From contig NZ_MUYE01000001.1 in assembly GCF_002022445.1 (NCBI RefSeq), positions 558,001 through 622,000 of the forward strand: DNA of 64,000 nt, written 5' to 3'. Shown here one piece after another: positions 56,267-64,000 of this stretch. The stretch's first letter is position 1. Every line of letters begins with the position of its first letter. The position numbers and the translations under genes are program-made. The notes below the pieces were generated by a model. It made no database searches. It had not been told where the DNA came from and saw only the letters and a list, made by a program, of their open reading frames with translations. The stretch comes from Bartonella sp. AR 15-3. GTDB taxonomy: Bacteria; Pseudomonadota; Alphaproteobacteria; Rhizobiales; Rhizobiaceae.

Positions 56267-58534
56267 CTATCTTCTTTTATAAAAAATATAATTGCGTTTT
56301 TTCGCTATAGATTTATTTTTGTGATAGGAGATAGGTGAGAAAGTTATCAAGCGAGGTTTTGTTAACATTTCAAAACATAAAGCACCAGAAAAAGGTTGTA
56401 CTTCTAAAATCTTTACTTCGACTGCATCTCCAAGTTGATAACATTTATGGCTATGTTTTCCTATAAGGGCATGCTGTACTTCGTCAAAATAGTAATAATC
56501 ACTTTTAAGTGTAGAAAGAGGTACAAAACCATCTGCGTTTAATTTATCAAGTGCGATAAAAAGACCTGCTTTTGTAACTCCTGAAATACGGGCTGCAAAT
56601 GAATTTCCGATTTTATTAGCTAAATAATGGGCAACAAGCCGATCAACAGTTTCTCGTTCTGCTATCATTGCACGACGTTCGTATAAAGAAATCTGATTGG
56701 CGATTTTTGCAAGATTTTGCTCTTGTTCATCTGTGAGTGCATCATTTCCTAGTTGCAGAGCTTTTATAAGTGCTCGATGAATAATTAAATCAGCGTAACG
56801 GCGAATTGGTGAGGTAAAATGTGTATAGTTAAGTAGATTTAAACCAAAGTGGCCTATATTTTCAGGATTATATTCGGCTTGAGATTGCAAGCGTAAAATA
56901 ACCTGATTTACCAATTCCTGTTGTTGTGTATTCATAACTTTTATAAGGATATTATTAAGCTGTGCTGATGTAAGTTCAGTTCCTCGAGCAAGTGATATCC
57001 CGAGACTTTTAAGAAAGTTCTGGAGCATTTCCTGTTTTGCAAGAGATGGCTTATCATGAATACGATAGATGAGAGGTTGGTGATATTCTTTTAATGTTTC
57101 AGCAGCCGCAACATTAGCTTGTATCATGAATTCTTCAATTAAATGATGTGCTTCTAGATGAGATAAAACCACAACATCTTTAATATATCCATTTTGATCA
57201 AGAATAATTTTTTTTTCTGGTATTTCTAATGCTAATGGTTGTCGACGATTGCGTGCAATTTTAAGGCAGGAATATGCATCCCATAATGGTTGTAAAATGT
57301 TTTCAAGCAAGGGAGCTGTTTTTTTATTTGTATTTCCTTCAATTGCACATTGTACTTCTTGATAGGATAATTTGGCTGCTGTACGCATTACAATACGATG
57401 GAAACTATGTTTACGTTTATTTCCATTCGCATCAAAAATCATACGGACAGCTAGTGCGGGTCTATCTTTTCCTTCATGCAATGAACATCGATCATTAGAA
57501 ATACGTTCTGGGAGCATTGGTACAACACGATCAGGAAAATAAACAGAGTTTCCTCGTTTTAAAGCTTCCTGGTCTAGAATACTTCCTGCTTTTATGTAGC
57601 AAGAAACATCTGCAATTGCGACAACGATAATCCAGCCTCCGCTATTGGTAGGGCTTTCATCTTTTATTGCATAAACTGCGTCATCATGGTCTTTTGCATC
57701 TGCAGGATCAATTGTAATAAATGATAATTGTCGCCAATCTTCGCGATTAATTGTATTATCAGGTTCTACATTTTCGGCTTCCTCAAGGACATCTGAAGGA
57801 AAAATATAAGGAATTTCTTTTGATATAAGGGCAATCATTGAAAGATCTTTTTCATTATCAATGTGTCCTAGAATATTTCTTACTTTTGCTTGCTTGAAGC
57901 TGTAGTTAGTACTATCTTTAATTTCAGCTTCGATCAGATTACCAACTTTTATATCTATGTTCGTAGCCATATCAATAATAAGTTCATTATTTTTACGTTC
58001 TATGGGATCAAGCCGCCATTCGCCATTTTCTAATTTTCTCGCGATACCAAGCATGTTTCTTTTTTTCTTATCAATCTTGCGGATGATTCGTCCTGTATAG
58101 GAAAAATTTTGCAAAACTGTTTTTCGAAAAATTTTTATAAGAACGTGATCTCCAATACTAATGCTGACTCCTTTTATGCGATAAGAAGAAGAGACAAAAA
58201 TATTAGGCTTTGTATCATTGGGCCATTCAAGAGGTTCTGCAATAAAATTACCGTCTTTATCAAAAGCACTAACTTTGGCCAAAGTAATCGATGGTAATGC
58301 CTTTTTGATGATTAAATTTTTACGTTTTTGTGGTATTGCATAATTATCTTTTAAGTCACGCAATATATCTTTTAACCACATATGAGAAGTGCTGTTCAAG
58401 TTAAAAGCTTTAGCAACTTTTTGTTTACTCGATTGGCTAGGATTATTAGTGATAAAGGATAGGATTTCTGATTTACTAGGTAGCTGCTTAATATTAGATG
58501 ATTGAAAATATTTTTTTTTCTCACTTTTAGCCAA
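56267..58534 (-). CDS. rnr: Ribonuclease R
   Basis: The 755-residue 3'-5' exoribonuclease has an N-terminal helical domain, cold-shock domains, the RNB catalytic centre with the metal-binding aspartates in ITIDPADAKDHDDAVYAI, SCYIKAGS, RGNSVYFPDRVVPMLPE, YTHFTSPIRRYADLIIHRAL, and a C-terminal S1 domain (ARISGVTKAGLFIALD) ending in basic residues. It starts at TTG, supported by AGAAGG just upstream, 3 bases after the topA stop, so the two are translationally linked. Confidence 0.95.
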   Translation of the reverse strand: MAKSEKKKYFQSSNIKQLPSKSEILSFITNNPSQSSKQKVAKAFNLNSTSHMWLKDILRDLKDNYAIPQKRKNLIIKKALPSITLAKVSAFDKDGNFIAEPLEWPNDTKPNIFVSSSYRIKGVSISIGDHVLIKIFRKTVLQNFSYTGRIIRKIDKKKRNMLGIARKLENGEWRLDPIERKNNELIIDMATNIDIKVGNLIEAEIKDSTNYSFKQAKVRNILGHIDNEKDLSMIALISKEIPYIFPSDVLEEAENVEPDNTINREDWRQLSFITIDPADAKDHDDAVYAIKDESPTNSGGWIIVVAIADVSCYIKAGSILDQEALKRGNSVYFPDRVVPMLPERISNDRCSLHEGKDRPALAVRMIFDANGNKRKHSFHRIVMRTAAKLSYQEVQCAIEGNTNKKTAPLLENILQPLWDAYSCLKIARNRRQPLALEIPEKKIILDQNGYIKDVVVLSHLEAHHLIEEFMIQANVAAAETLKEYHQPLIYRIHDKPSLAKQEMLQNFLKSLGISLARGTELTSAQLNNILIKVMNTQQQELVNQVILRLQSQAEYNPENIGHFGLNLLNYTHFTSPIRRYADLIIHRALIKALQLGNDALTDEQEQNLAKIANQISLYERRAMIAERETVDRLVAHYLANKIGNSFAARISGVTKAGLFIALDKLNADGFVPLSTLKSDYYYFDEVQHALIGKHSHKCYQLGDAVEVKILEVQPFSGALCFEMLTKPRLITFSPISYHKNKSIAKKRNYIFYKRR

Positions 58535-58537
58535 AAT

Positions 58538-61132
58538 TTATGCCTTCTTTTTGCGGGATGAAGTTTGTTTAGATGTTGCCTTCTTTTTTAAAGTAGTTTT
58601 TTGTGCTGTTTTTTTAATTGATGTTTTAGTTGATATAAGTTCTAATGCTTCTGCAAGTGTGATTGTAGTTGGATCTTTATCTTTTGGTAAGGTAACATTA
58701 ATTTTATTCCAGTTAATATATGGACCGTAACGCCCATCGCGTATAGTAATTGTCCCACCTTCTTCTGGGTGATCTCCTAGTGTTGCTAGCGCAGTAGGCG
58801 TTATTCTACGTTGATTGGTTGCGCTGTCTTTTTTTTCAGCAAGTATTGTAACGGCACGATTAATGCCAATATCAAAAACTTCATCTGTCTTAAAAAGATT
58901 TGTGTATTGTCCATCGTGAGCAAGATAAGGACCATAGCGTCCAATTGCGGCTGTAATTATTTTTCCTGTTTCAGGATGAGTTCCAACTTCACGAGGTAGA
59001 GATAGTAAAGCTAAGGCTTTATCAAAATCAATATTTTCTATTTGCCATCCTTTAGGTAAGCTTGCACGCTTAATTTCTTTACCTTCGCCAAGTTGAATAT
59101 ACGGACCAAAGCGGCCATTACGAAGAGAAATATCTTTCCCTGTTTCAGGATCAATACCAAGCATAACAGGTTCATCATTGTGCATGGCTTTACTTTGTTC
59201 TTCTGTATCTGAACCCAATTGGCATGTATATTTACACTCAGGATAATTAGAACAACCAATGAATGCTCCATAACGCCCTAATTTTAATGACAATTGCCCG
59301 TTTGTACAAAGGGGACAAGAGCGGCAATCGCTTCCATCTTCACGCGTAGGGAAAGCAAAAGAGGCTAACGCTATGTTTAAAACATCAAGAACATTCATTA
59401 TACGCAGTTCTTGTATATTCGTAACAGATGCATTAAATTCATCCCAAAAATCGCGTAAAACATCTTTCCAGGAAAGTTTTCCATCTGATATAAGGTCTAA
59501 TTTTTCTTCAAGAGCTGCTGTAAAACCACATTCTACGTAGCGATTAAAAAAATTTTCAAGAAAGGCTGTAACTATACGTCCTTTAACATCAGGAATAAGT
59601 TTGCGTTTATCAGTTATGATATACCCACGATCGCAAAGTGTGCTTAATATAGAGGCATAAGTTGAAGGTCTGCCAATTCCTAATTCTTCAAGTTTTTTAA
59701 TTAATGCCGATTCGGAATAACGAGGAGGTGGTTCTGTTGTATGTTGTATCGATTCAACTTTTTCTTTTATAAGTGATTCTCCAACATTAATCTGCGGAAG
59801 ACGTCCTGTTTCATCTTCCTCACTATTTTCTTCTTCTTTTGGATCTGTATAAGCAGAAATGAAGCCATCAAAACAAATAACAGAACCTATCGCACGCAAA
59901 TGGGCATGATTTTCTTTTTGCAATGCTTCAATTTCGACAGTTGTACGTTCAATTTCAGCAGAACACATTTGGCTGGCAATAGCGCGCTTCCATATTAATT
60001 CATAGAGCTTTGCTTGATCACTATCGAGAACATTGCGCACTTGATTAGGATGACGTGTAAAATCTGTAGGGCGAATAGCTTCATGTGCTTCTTGTGCATT
60101 CTTAGCTTTTGTTGAATAAAAACGCGGTTTTTCAGGAACATAGTGCTTTCCAAAAGAATCAATAATTGCTTTTCTTGCTGCATCAATAGCTTCTGAAACC
60201 ATTTGTACTCCATCAGTACGCATATAAGTGATAAGTCCTGCTGTTTCACCATTGATTTCAACACCTTCATAAAGCTTTTGAGCAACTTGCATTGTGCGAG
60301 AAGCTGAAAAACCTAATTTTGAAGAAGCAGCTTGTTGTAATGTAGATGTTGTAAATGGTGGAGAAGGATTCCTTTTTATAGGCTTGGCTTCAATACTTAA
60401 TGTGCGATAATTTGCTTTTTCCAACATAAAAAGAATTTGATCAGCTTGTTCTTGGGATTGAATATCAAGCTTACCAAGTTTCTTATGGTTAAATTCTATT
60501 AACCGCGCATGAAAAATGTTATTTTGAAGTGTTTTCAAGTACGTTCTAATTGACCAGTAGTCCTCTTTAATGAATTGCTCTATCTCTGATTCGCGATTAC
60601 AAATGATACGCAGGGCAACTGATTGAACACGACCAGCAGAACGAGCACCAGGTAATTTGCGCCATAAAACAGGAGAGAGAGTAAATCCAACCAAGTAATC
60701 GAGAGCTCGACGTGCAAGGTAGGCGTCTACAAGTGATATATCAATATCACGTGGATTCTTCATAGCATCAAGAACGGATTTTTTTGTGATTGCATTAAAA
60801 ACAACTCGCTTAACAAGTTGATCATTTAAAACTTTTTTTTGTTTTAGAACATCGAGGATGTGCCATGAAATAGCTTCTCCTTCACGATCAGGGTCAGTTG
60901 CTAAGATAAGGGTATCAGCATCTTTGACTGCTTTTGCTATTTCATTCAAACGTTTTGCAGAAGCAGTATTGATATCCCACTTCATAGCAAAATCTTTATC
61001 AGGCAGAACAGAGCCATCTTTTGCAGATAAATCACGTACATGCCCAAATGATGCTATGACTTTGTATTGAGATCCAAGATACTTATTGATTGTTTTTGCT
61101 TTTGCTGGAGATTCAACGATAACAATATCCAT
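58538..61132 (-). CDS. topA: DNA topoisomerase I
   Basis: The 864-residue type IA enzyme relaxes negative supercoils. The TOPRIM domain includes MDIVIVESPAKAKTINKYLG and ILATDPDREGEAISWHI; the catalytic Tyr lies in AGLITYMRTDG; the C-terminal part has one zinc ribbon (CRSCPLC ... CSNYPEC) and repeated GRYGPY/GRFGPY topo-C modules, closing with a Lys-rich tail. I start at 61132 (family N-terminus); an in-frame ATG eight codons upstream is less likely. The order dprA-topA-rnr is conserved. Confidence 0.96.
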   Translation of the reverse strand: MDIVIVESPAKAKTINKYLGSQYKVIASFGHVRDLSAKDGSVLPDKDFAMKWDINTASAKRLNEIAKAVKDADTLILATDPDREGEAISWHILDVLKQKKVLNDQLVKRVVFNAITKKSVLDAMKNPRDIDISLVDAYLARRALDYLVGFTLSPVLWRKLPGARSAGRVQSVALRIICNRESEIEQFIKEDYWSIRTYLKTLQNNIFHARLIEFNHKKLGKLDIQSQEQADQILFMLEKANYRTLSIEAKPIKRNPSPPFTTSTLQQAASSKLGFSASRTMQVAQKLYEGVEINGETAGLITYMRTDGVQMVSEAIDAARKAIIDSFGKHYVPEKPRFYSTKAKNAQEAHEAIRPTDFTRHPNQVRNVLDSDQAKLYELIWKRAIASQMCSAEIERTTVEIEALQKENHAHLRAIGSVICFDGFISAYTDPKEEENSEEDETGRLPQINVGESLIKEKVESIQHTTEPPPRYSESALIKKLEELGIGRPSTYASILSTLCDRGYIITDKRKLIPDVKGRIVTAFLENFFNRYVECGFTAALEEKLDLISDGKLSWKDVLRDFWDEFNASVTNIQELRIMNVLDVLNIALASFAFPTREDGSDCRSCPLCTNGQLSLKLGRYGAFIGCSNYPECKYTCQLGSDTEEQSKAMHNDEPVMLGIDPETGKDISLRNGRFGPYIQLGEGKEIKRASLPKGWQIENIDFDKALALLSLPREVGTHPETGKIITAAIGRYGPYLAHDGQYTNLFKTDEVFDIGINRAVTILAEKKDSATNQRRITPTALATLGDHPEEGGTITIRDGRYGPYINWNKINVTLPKDKDPTTITLAEALELISTKTSIKKTAQKTTLKKKATSKQTSSRKKKA

Positions 61133-61377
61133 AATTTTATCCGAATGTTGAAACAAAAATCTCTTTATAAACTTCTTTCAAATGAATAGCTAATGACAAT
61201 TGGTCAAGAGCACATAAAAAAAACTACATTATACAACTTTTGATTGTTATTATTTAAAATACACCCTATAAAAGAAATCATATAGCTTATTTTCCACAGC
61301 TAATATAAAAAGTATACGGCAAAATACTAAGATAACATCTATTGAGAGGTGGGGAGAATGCTCAAGGATAAAAGATT

Positions 61378-61584
61378 ATGTTTATAAAGCACTTAAAGAT
61401 TATCCACTATATTACAGATATGTCAAAACAAATGAGCCAGATGGCACGTCAAGCTCATAGTCCACTTTTAGCATTGCTTTTGGATATGGTAGCTGAAGAG
61501 GGGCAAAGTATTATTAATAGTGCTGAAGCCCTTGGAGAAGATCCTAACTCGACAATGATACGTAACCACCAGAGTGCCGAATAA
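61378..61584 (+). CDS. Small hypothetical protein (68 residues)
   Basis: An open frame with AAGGA nine bases before its ATG. The central part ITDMSKQMSQMARQAHSPLL and ALLLDMVAEEGQSI is amphipathic and looks like a short helical protein; I believe similar small proteins occur beside topA or dprA in related genomes but cannot confirm it. The 3' end overlaps the 3' end of dprA by 41 bases on the opposite strand. Function unknown. Confidence 0.5.
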   Translation: MFIKHLKIIHYITDMSKQMSQMARQAHSPLLALLLDMVAEEGQSIINSAEALGEDPNSTMIRNHQSAE

Positions 61585-62728
61585 GCTTTCCAGCAAGATC
61601 GAGTTCAATTAGCAAAAGGTGGAGTTTTTGTAACGAAACACCTGAATAAATGCTGAGTGTATCTAAATCAATTGGAGTGCTTGATAGAGCTGAAAGGACA
61701 GCTGCACGTTCTATATCATCTCCAATTAAAGGAGTTTCATTAGTTATTTTATTAGGTGAATGAGCATTTCCTTGTGGAAATTGAATTGAATATGTTTCTT
61801 CAAAAAAGCTGAGTTGTGGATCGGTTGTCTTTGAGGTTAACGGTGTGAGTGTTTCTATAATATCAGAGGGATGTGTAACCAGCAAAGCACCTTCTTTGAT
61901 AAGATTATTTGTACCAATTGCTCTTGGATCAAGTGGAGAACCGGGAATAGCAAAAATCAATCGTCCCATATCAACAGCTTGGCGTGCTGTAATTAAGGAG
62001 CCTGATCGCATAGCTGCTTCTACCACTAAAAGACCAAGCGATAGAGCTGCAATAATACGATTTCTTCTTGAGAAGTCGTTAGCACGTGCTTTCCAACCAA
62101 TGGGCATTTCGCTAATAATTGCTCCACCATTAGTAAGAATATCATCATAGAGTTTTTTATTTTCAGGAGGATAAATGTAATCAATACCACCAGCCATGAT
62201 CGCAACTGTGCCTGTTAGCAAACTTGCTTGATGAGCAGTGCTATCAATTCCACGTGCAAGTCCAGAAACAATCGTAAAACCAGCATTACCAATAAAATGA
62301 GCAAACTGGCTAGTTAATTTTTTGCCAACTGCAGAGGCATTTCGAGAACCAACAATCCCAACAGAGGGTTTTTGAAAAATTGAGCAATCGCCTTTTATAG
62401 CAATAAGTGGAGGCGATGCTTCCACTACTTTGAGTAATGGTGGATAATCTGGTTCCCCTATACCGATGAAGCGAATGCCTTGTTTTTCAGCTTGTTGCAT
62501 CTCTTTCTCAGCATCATCTAATGTCGCGATTCGAATAGATTTAGCAAGTCCTCCCTTTTTATTAAGTTGAGGAAGCATAGCAAGAGCATTTTCTGCTGTT
62601 TTATAATGCTCAATCAAATTACGAAAAGTAACTGCTCCAATATTTTCACTGCGTAATAATCGCAACCAATTTAACCGTTGCTGATCAGTAAGCAAAATTC
62701 CTTTATTTGTTCCTATTTGTGGTATCAA
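61544..62728 (-). CDS. dprA: DNA-processing protein DprA
   Basis: The 394-residue protein loads RecA on incoming single-stranded DNA in transformation. An N-terminal SAM-like region ([21 protein letters not shown]) is followed by the Rossmann-type core with [31 protein letters not shown] and [15 protein letters not shown], and a C-terminal winged helix ([19 protein letters not shown]). The start is TTG with GGAAAG upstream and lies within the 3' end of plsY (26-base overlap). Confidence 0.93.
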   Translation of the reverse strand: MIPQIGTNKGILLTDQQRLNWLRLLRSENIGAVTFRNLIEHYKTAENALAMLPQLNKKGGLAKSIRIATLDDAEKEMQQAEKQGIRFIGIGEPDYPPLLKVVEASPPLIAIKGDCSIFQKPSVGIVGSRNASAVGKKLTSQFAHFIGNAGFTIVSGLARGIDSTAHQASLLTGTVAIMAGGIDYIYPPENKKLYDDILTNGGAIISEMPIGWKARANDFSRRNRIIAALSLGLLVVEAAMRSGSLITARQAVDMGRLIFAIPGSPLDPRAIGTNNLIKEGALLVTHPSDIIETLTPLTSKTTDPQLSFFEETYSIQFPQGNAHSPNKITNETPLIGDDIERAAVLSALSSTPIDLDTLSIYSGVSLQKLHLLLIELDLAGKLIRHSGGYVSLSS

Positions 62729-63329
62729 CTTTATTTTCTTTCCCTGCTAATAATCTGCGAATATTAGTATGATGTTTTATAACAACGAGTATGCTCATTG
62801 TTATTATTATGCAAGCAACATAGAGAGAAGAGGAATAACAGTAAATAAAAATTGGAGTAATAATTACAGCTACAAGTGCAGAAAATGAAGAATAGCGAGT
62901 CAATACAAATGCTCCTATCCAGGCAATAATAAAAATAAGGGCTGCTAACCAATAAAAACCTAAGCATATACCTAGATAAGTTGCAACACCTTTACCTCCT
63001 TTGAATTTAAGCCATATGGGATAAAGATGCCCTAAGAAGGCTAAAAATCCACTTAGAAGAGCAATTTCTACAGTGTGAAATAAGAATTTTGTCATCCAAA
63101 TAACAAAAGTTCCTTTTAATATATCGCATAAAAGGGTAAGAGCTGCGATTTTTTTATTTCCTGTTCGTAAAACATTTGTTGCGCCAATATTTCCAGAACC
63201 AATTGTTCTTATATCGCCAAATTCAGAAAATTTTGTAAAAAGTAGTCCAAATGGTATAGAACCAATGAAATAAGATATCAGGAAAATAAGCCATGTATTG
63301 AATTGCAAAAGTATTTCTACTTCACTCAT
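62703..63329 (-). CDS. plsY: Glycerol-3-phosphate acyltransferase PlsY
   Basis: The 208-residue integral membrane enzyme acylates glycerol-3-phosphate with the acyl-phosphate made by PlsX. The conserved loops are [27 protein letters not shown] and [13 protein letters not shown], between five or six membrane helices. It overlaps dprA at the 3' end and the dihydroorotase gene at the 5' end by 8 bases. Confidence 0.95.
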   Translation of the reverse strand: MSEVEILLQFNTWLIFLISYFIGSIPFGLLFTKFSEFGDIRTIGSGNIGATNVLRTGNKKIAALTLLCDILKGTFVIWMTKFLFHTVEIALLSGFLAFLGHLYPIWLKFKGGKGVATYLGICLGFYWLAALIFIIAWIGAFVLTRYSSFSALVAVIITPIFIYCYSSSLYVACIIITMSILVVIKHHTNIRRLLAGKENKVDTTNRNK

Positions 63330-64000
63330 AAGAATCTCGTTTGCTTTGTTGATTAATTTTAAATACTGATTGTCCTTTTACAAAAGTTTGGAGAACACGT
63401 CCCTGGAAACGAGCATTTTCGAAAGGAGTATTTTTTGAACGTGAATGTAGCATCTCTAAGGATAAGAGCCATGGCTCATCTAAATCAACCAAAATAAGGT
63501 CTGCAGGAGCACCTTTCATAAGTGTTCCAGCATTGAGACCAAAAAGTTTTGCAGGTGCTGTCGATAAAAGTTCAGTTAATCGTAAAAGAGGTACGGTTCC
63601 ATTGTGATAAAGGCGTAAAGCCGCACTTAACAAAGTTTCCATGCCAATAGCGCCTGTTGCAGCTTCTTGGAATGGCAAACGTTTTGCATCAACTCCTTGA
63701 GGATTGTGGGAAGAAGCAATGATATCGATTGTCCCATCTTTTATTGCATTAATCATTGCTATACGATCTTCTTCTGCACGTAATGGGGGCATTAAGCGGA
63801 AAGAAGTACGATATTCACCAATATCATTTTCATTCAAAGATAAGTGATTAATGGATACACCAACTGAAATTTTTTCACTATGTTGTTTTGCTAAACGAAC
63901 AGCGTCAGCAGACATAGCTGTTGATATTTGTGCTGCGTGGTAGCGTGTTTGTGTTAGAACAGCTAGTCGTAAATCTCTTTCTAGTGGAATGACTTCTGCT
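63322..64000 (-). CDS. pyrC: Dihydroorotase-like protein (PyrC), 5' end outside window
   Basis: The frame is open to the window edge and codes for the last 225 or so residues; the N-terminal metal-binding HxH part is not in view. Visible are [39 protein letters not shown], the substrate-loop [37 protein letters not shown] and [19 protein letters not shown]. The block that carries the catalytic Asp in class I dihydroorotases (DHAPH) reads SSHNP, with Ser in place of Asp. Rhizobial pyrC paralogues beside pyrB may share this. It may be the non-catalytic PyrC that assembles with aspartate transcarbamoylase. pyrB would be expected just beyond the edge. Confidence 0.85.
   Translation of the reverse strand, partial: AEVIPLERDLRLAVLTQTRYHAAQISTAMSADAVRLAKQHSEKISVGVSINHLSLNENDIGEYRTSFRLMPPLRAEEDRIAMINAIKDGTIDIIASSHNPQGVDAKRLPFQEAATGAIGMETLLSAALRLYHNGTVPLLRLTELLSTAPAKLFGLNAGTLMKGAPADLILVDLDEPWLLSLEMLHSRSKNTPFENARFQGRVLQTFVKGQSVFKINQQSKRDSYE

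Overview
The window looks like chromosome from a Bartonella-type alphaproteobacterium (Hyphomicrobiales). The DNA is AT-rich and has long AT-rich gaps between islands of conserved genes. Several gene strings are typical of rhizobial relatives: acpXL-fabF2XL-fabF1XL-adh-lpxXL (very-long-chain acyl group of lipid A), hfq-hflX, glyA-nrdR-ribD-ribE-ribH-nusB, plsX-fabH-ihfA-merR, accB-accC, and pyrC-plsY-dprA-topA-rnr. CpdR beside tRNA-Val and a growth-pole-ring-like giant coiled-coil protein also fit this order. The genus call is inferred from gene content and base composition; no 16S is present.

Layout. Positions 1-2098 are the end of a phage-derived late module: the C-terminal part of a polyglycine tail/fibre protein, a GH24 lysozyme with a C-terminal membrane segment, and a small overlapping inner/outer spannin pair. 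Then come tRNA-Val, cpdR, a full-length alpha/beta hydrolase that has lost its catalytic residues, a small heat-shock protein, tRNA-Pro and sufA. From 6.06 to 11.7 kb (minus strand) lies the lipid A long-chain fatty acid operon followed by a decayed mazG. The malic enzyme and a 1529-residue membrane-anchored coiled-coil protein fill 11.9-19.1 kb. Positions 19.8-24.6 kb carry hfq, hflX, a Wzz/BY-kinase-like protein with a degenerate nucleotide site, and ctaA. argC, then the glyA-to-nusB operon, bamE, the plsX operon, thrS, yidD, an IscU-like scaffold and folE follow to 38.6 kb.

From 38.7 to 56 kb gene density drops. Isolated genes (DUF900 lipoprotein hydrolase, an unknown 171-residue protein, amidase, glpD, a DsbA-like protein, accB-accC, dusA, a lone cobT, a UDG-family protein, a nuclease, rpmG, an MFS carrier) are separated by AT-rich gaps of 0.4-1.5 kb in which I see no convincing genes. 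The window closes with rnr, topA, dprA, plsY and a truncated dihydroorotase gene.

Functional themes. Many genes serve the envelope and its lipids (AccB/C, PlsX, PlsY, FabH, the acpXL cluster, BamE, YidD, GPR-like protein). Others serve riboflavin and one-carbon metabolism (RibD/E/H, GlyA, FolE) or RNA metabolism and translation. The most notable points are: a ketosynthase paralogue (FabF2XL) that lacks the Cys-His-His triad and resembles a chain-length-factor partner; a one-base frameshift in accC, normally essential; several full-length proteins with lost active sites; a multiply broken mazG; and a compact phage lysis cassette beside a repetitive polyglycine protein.
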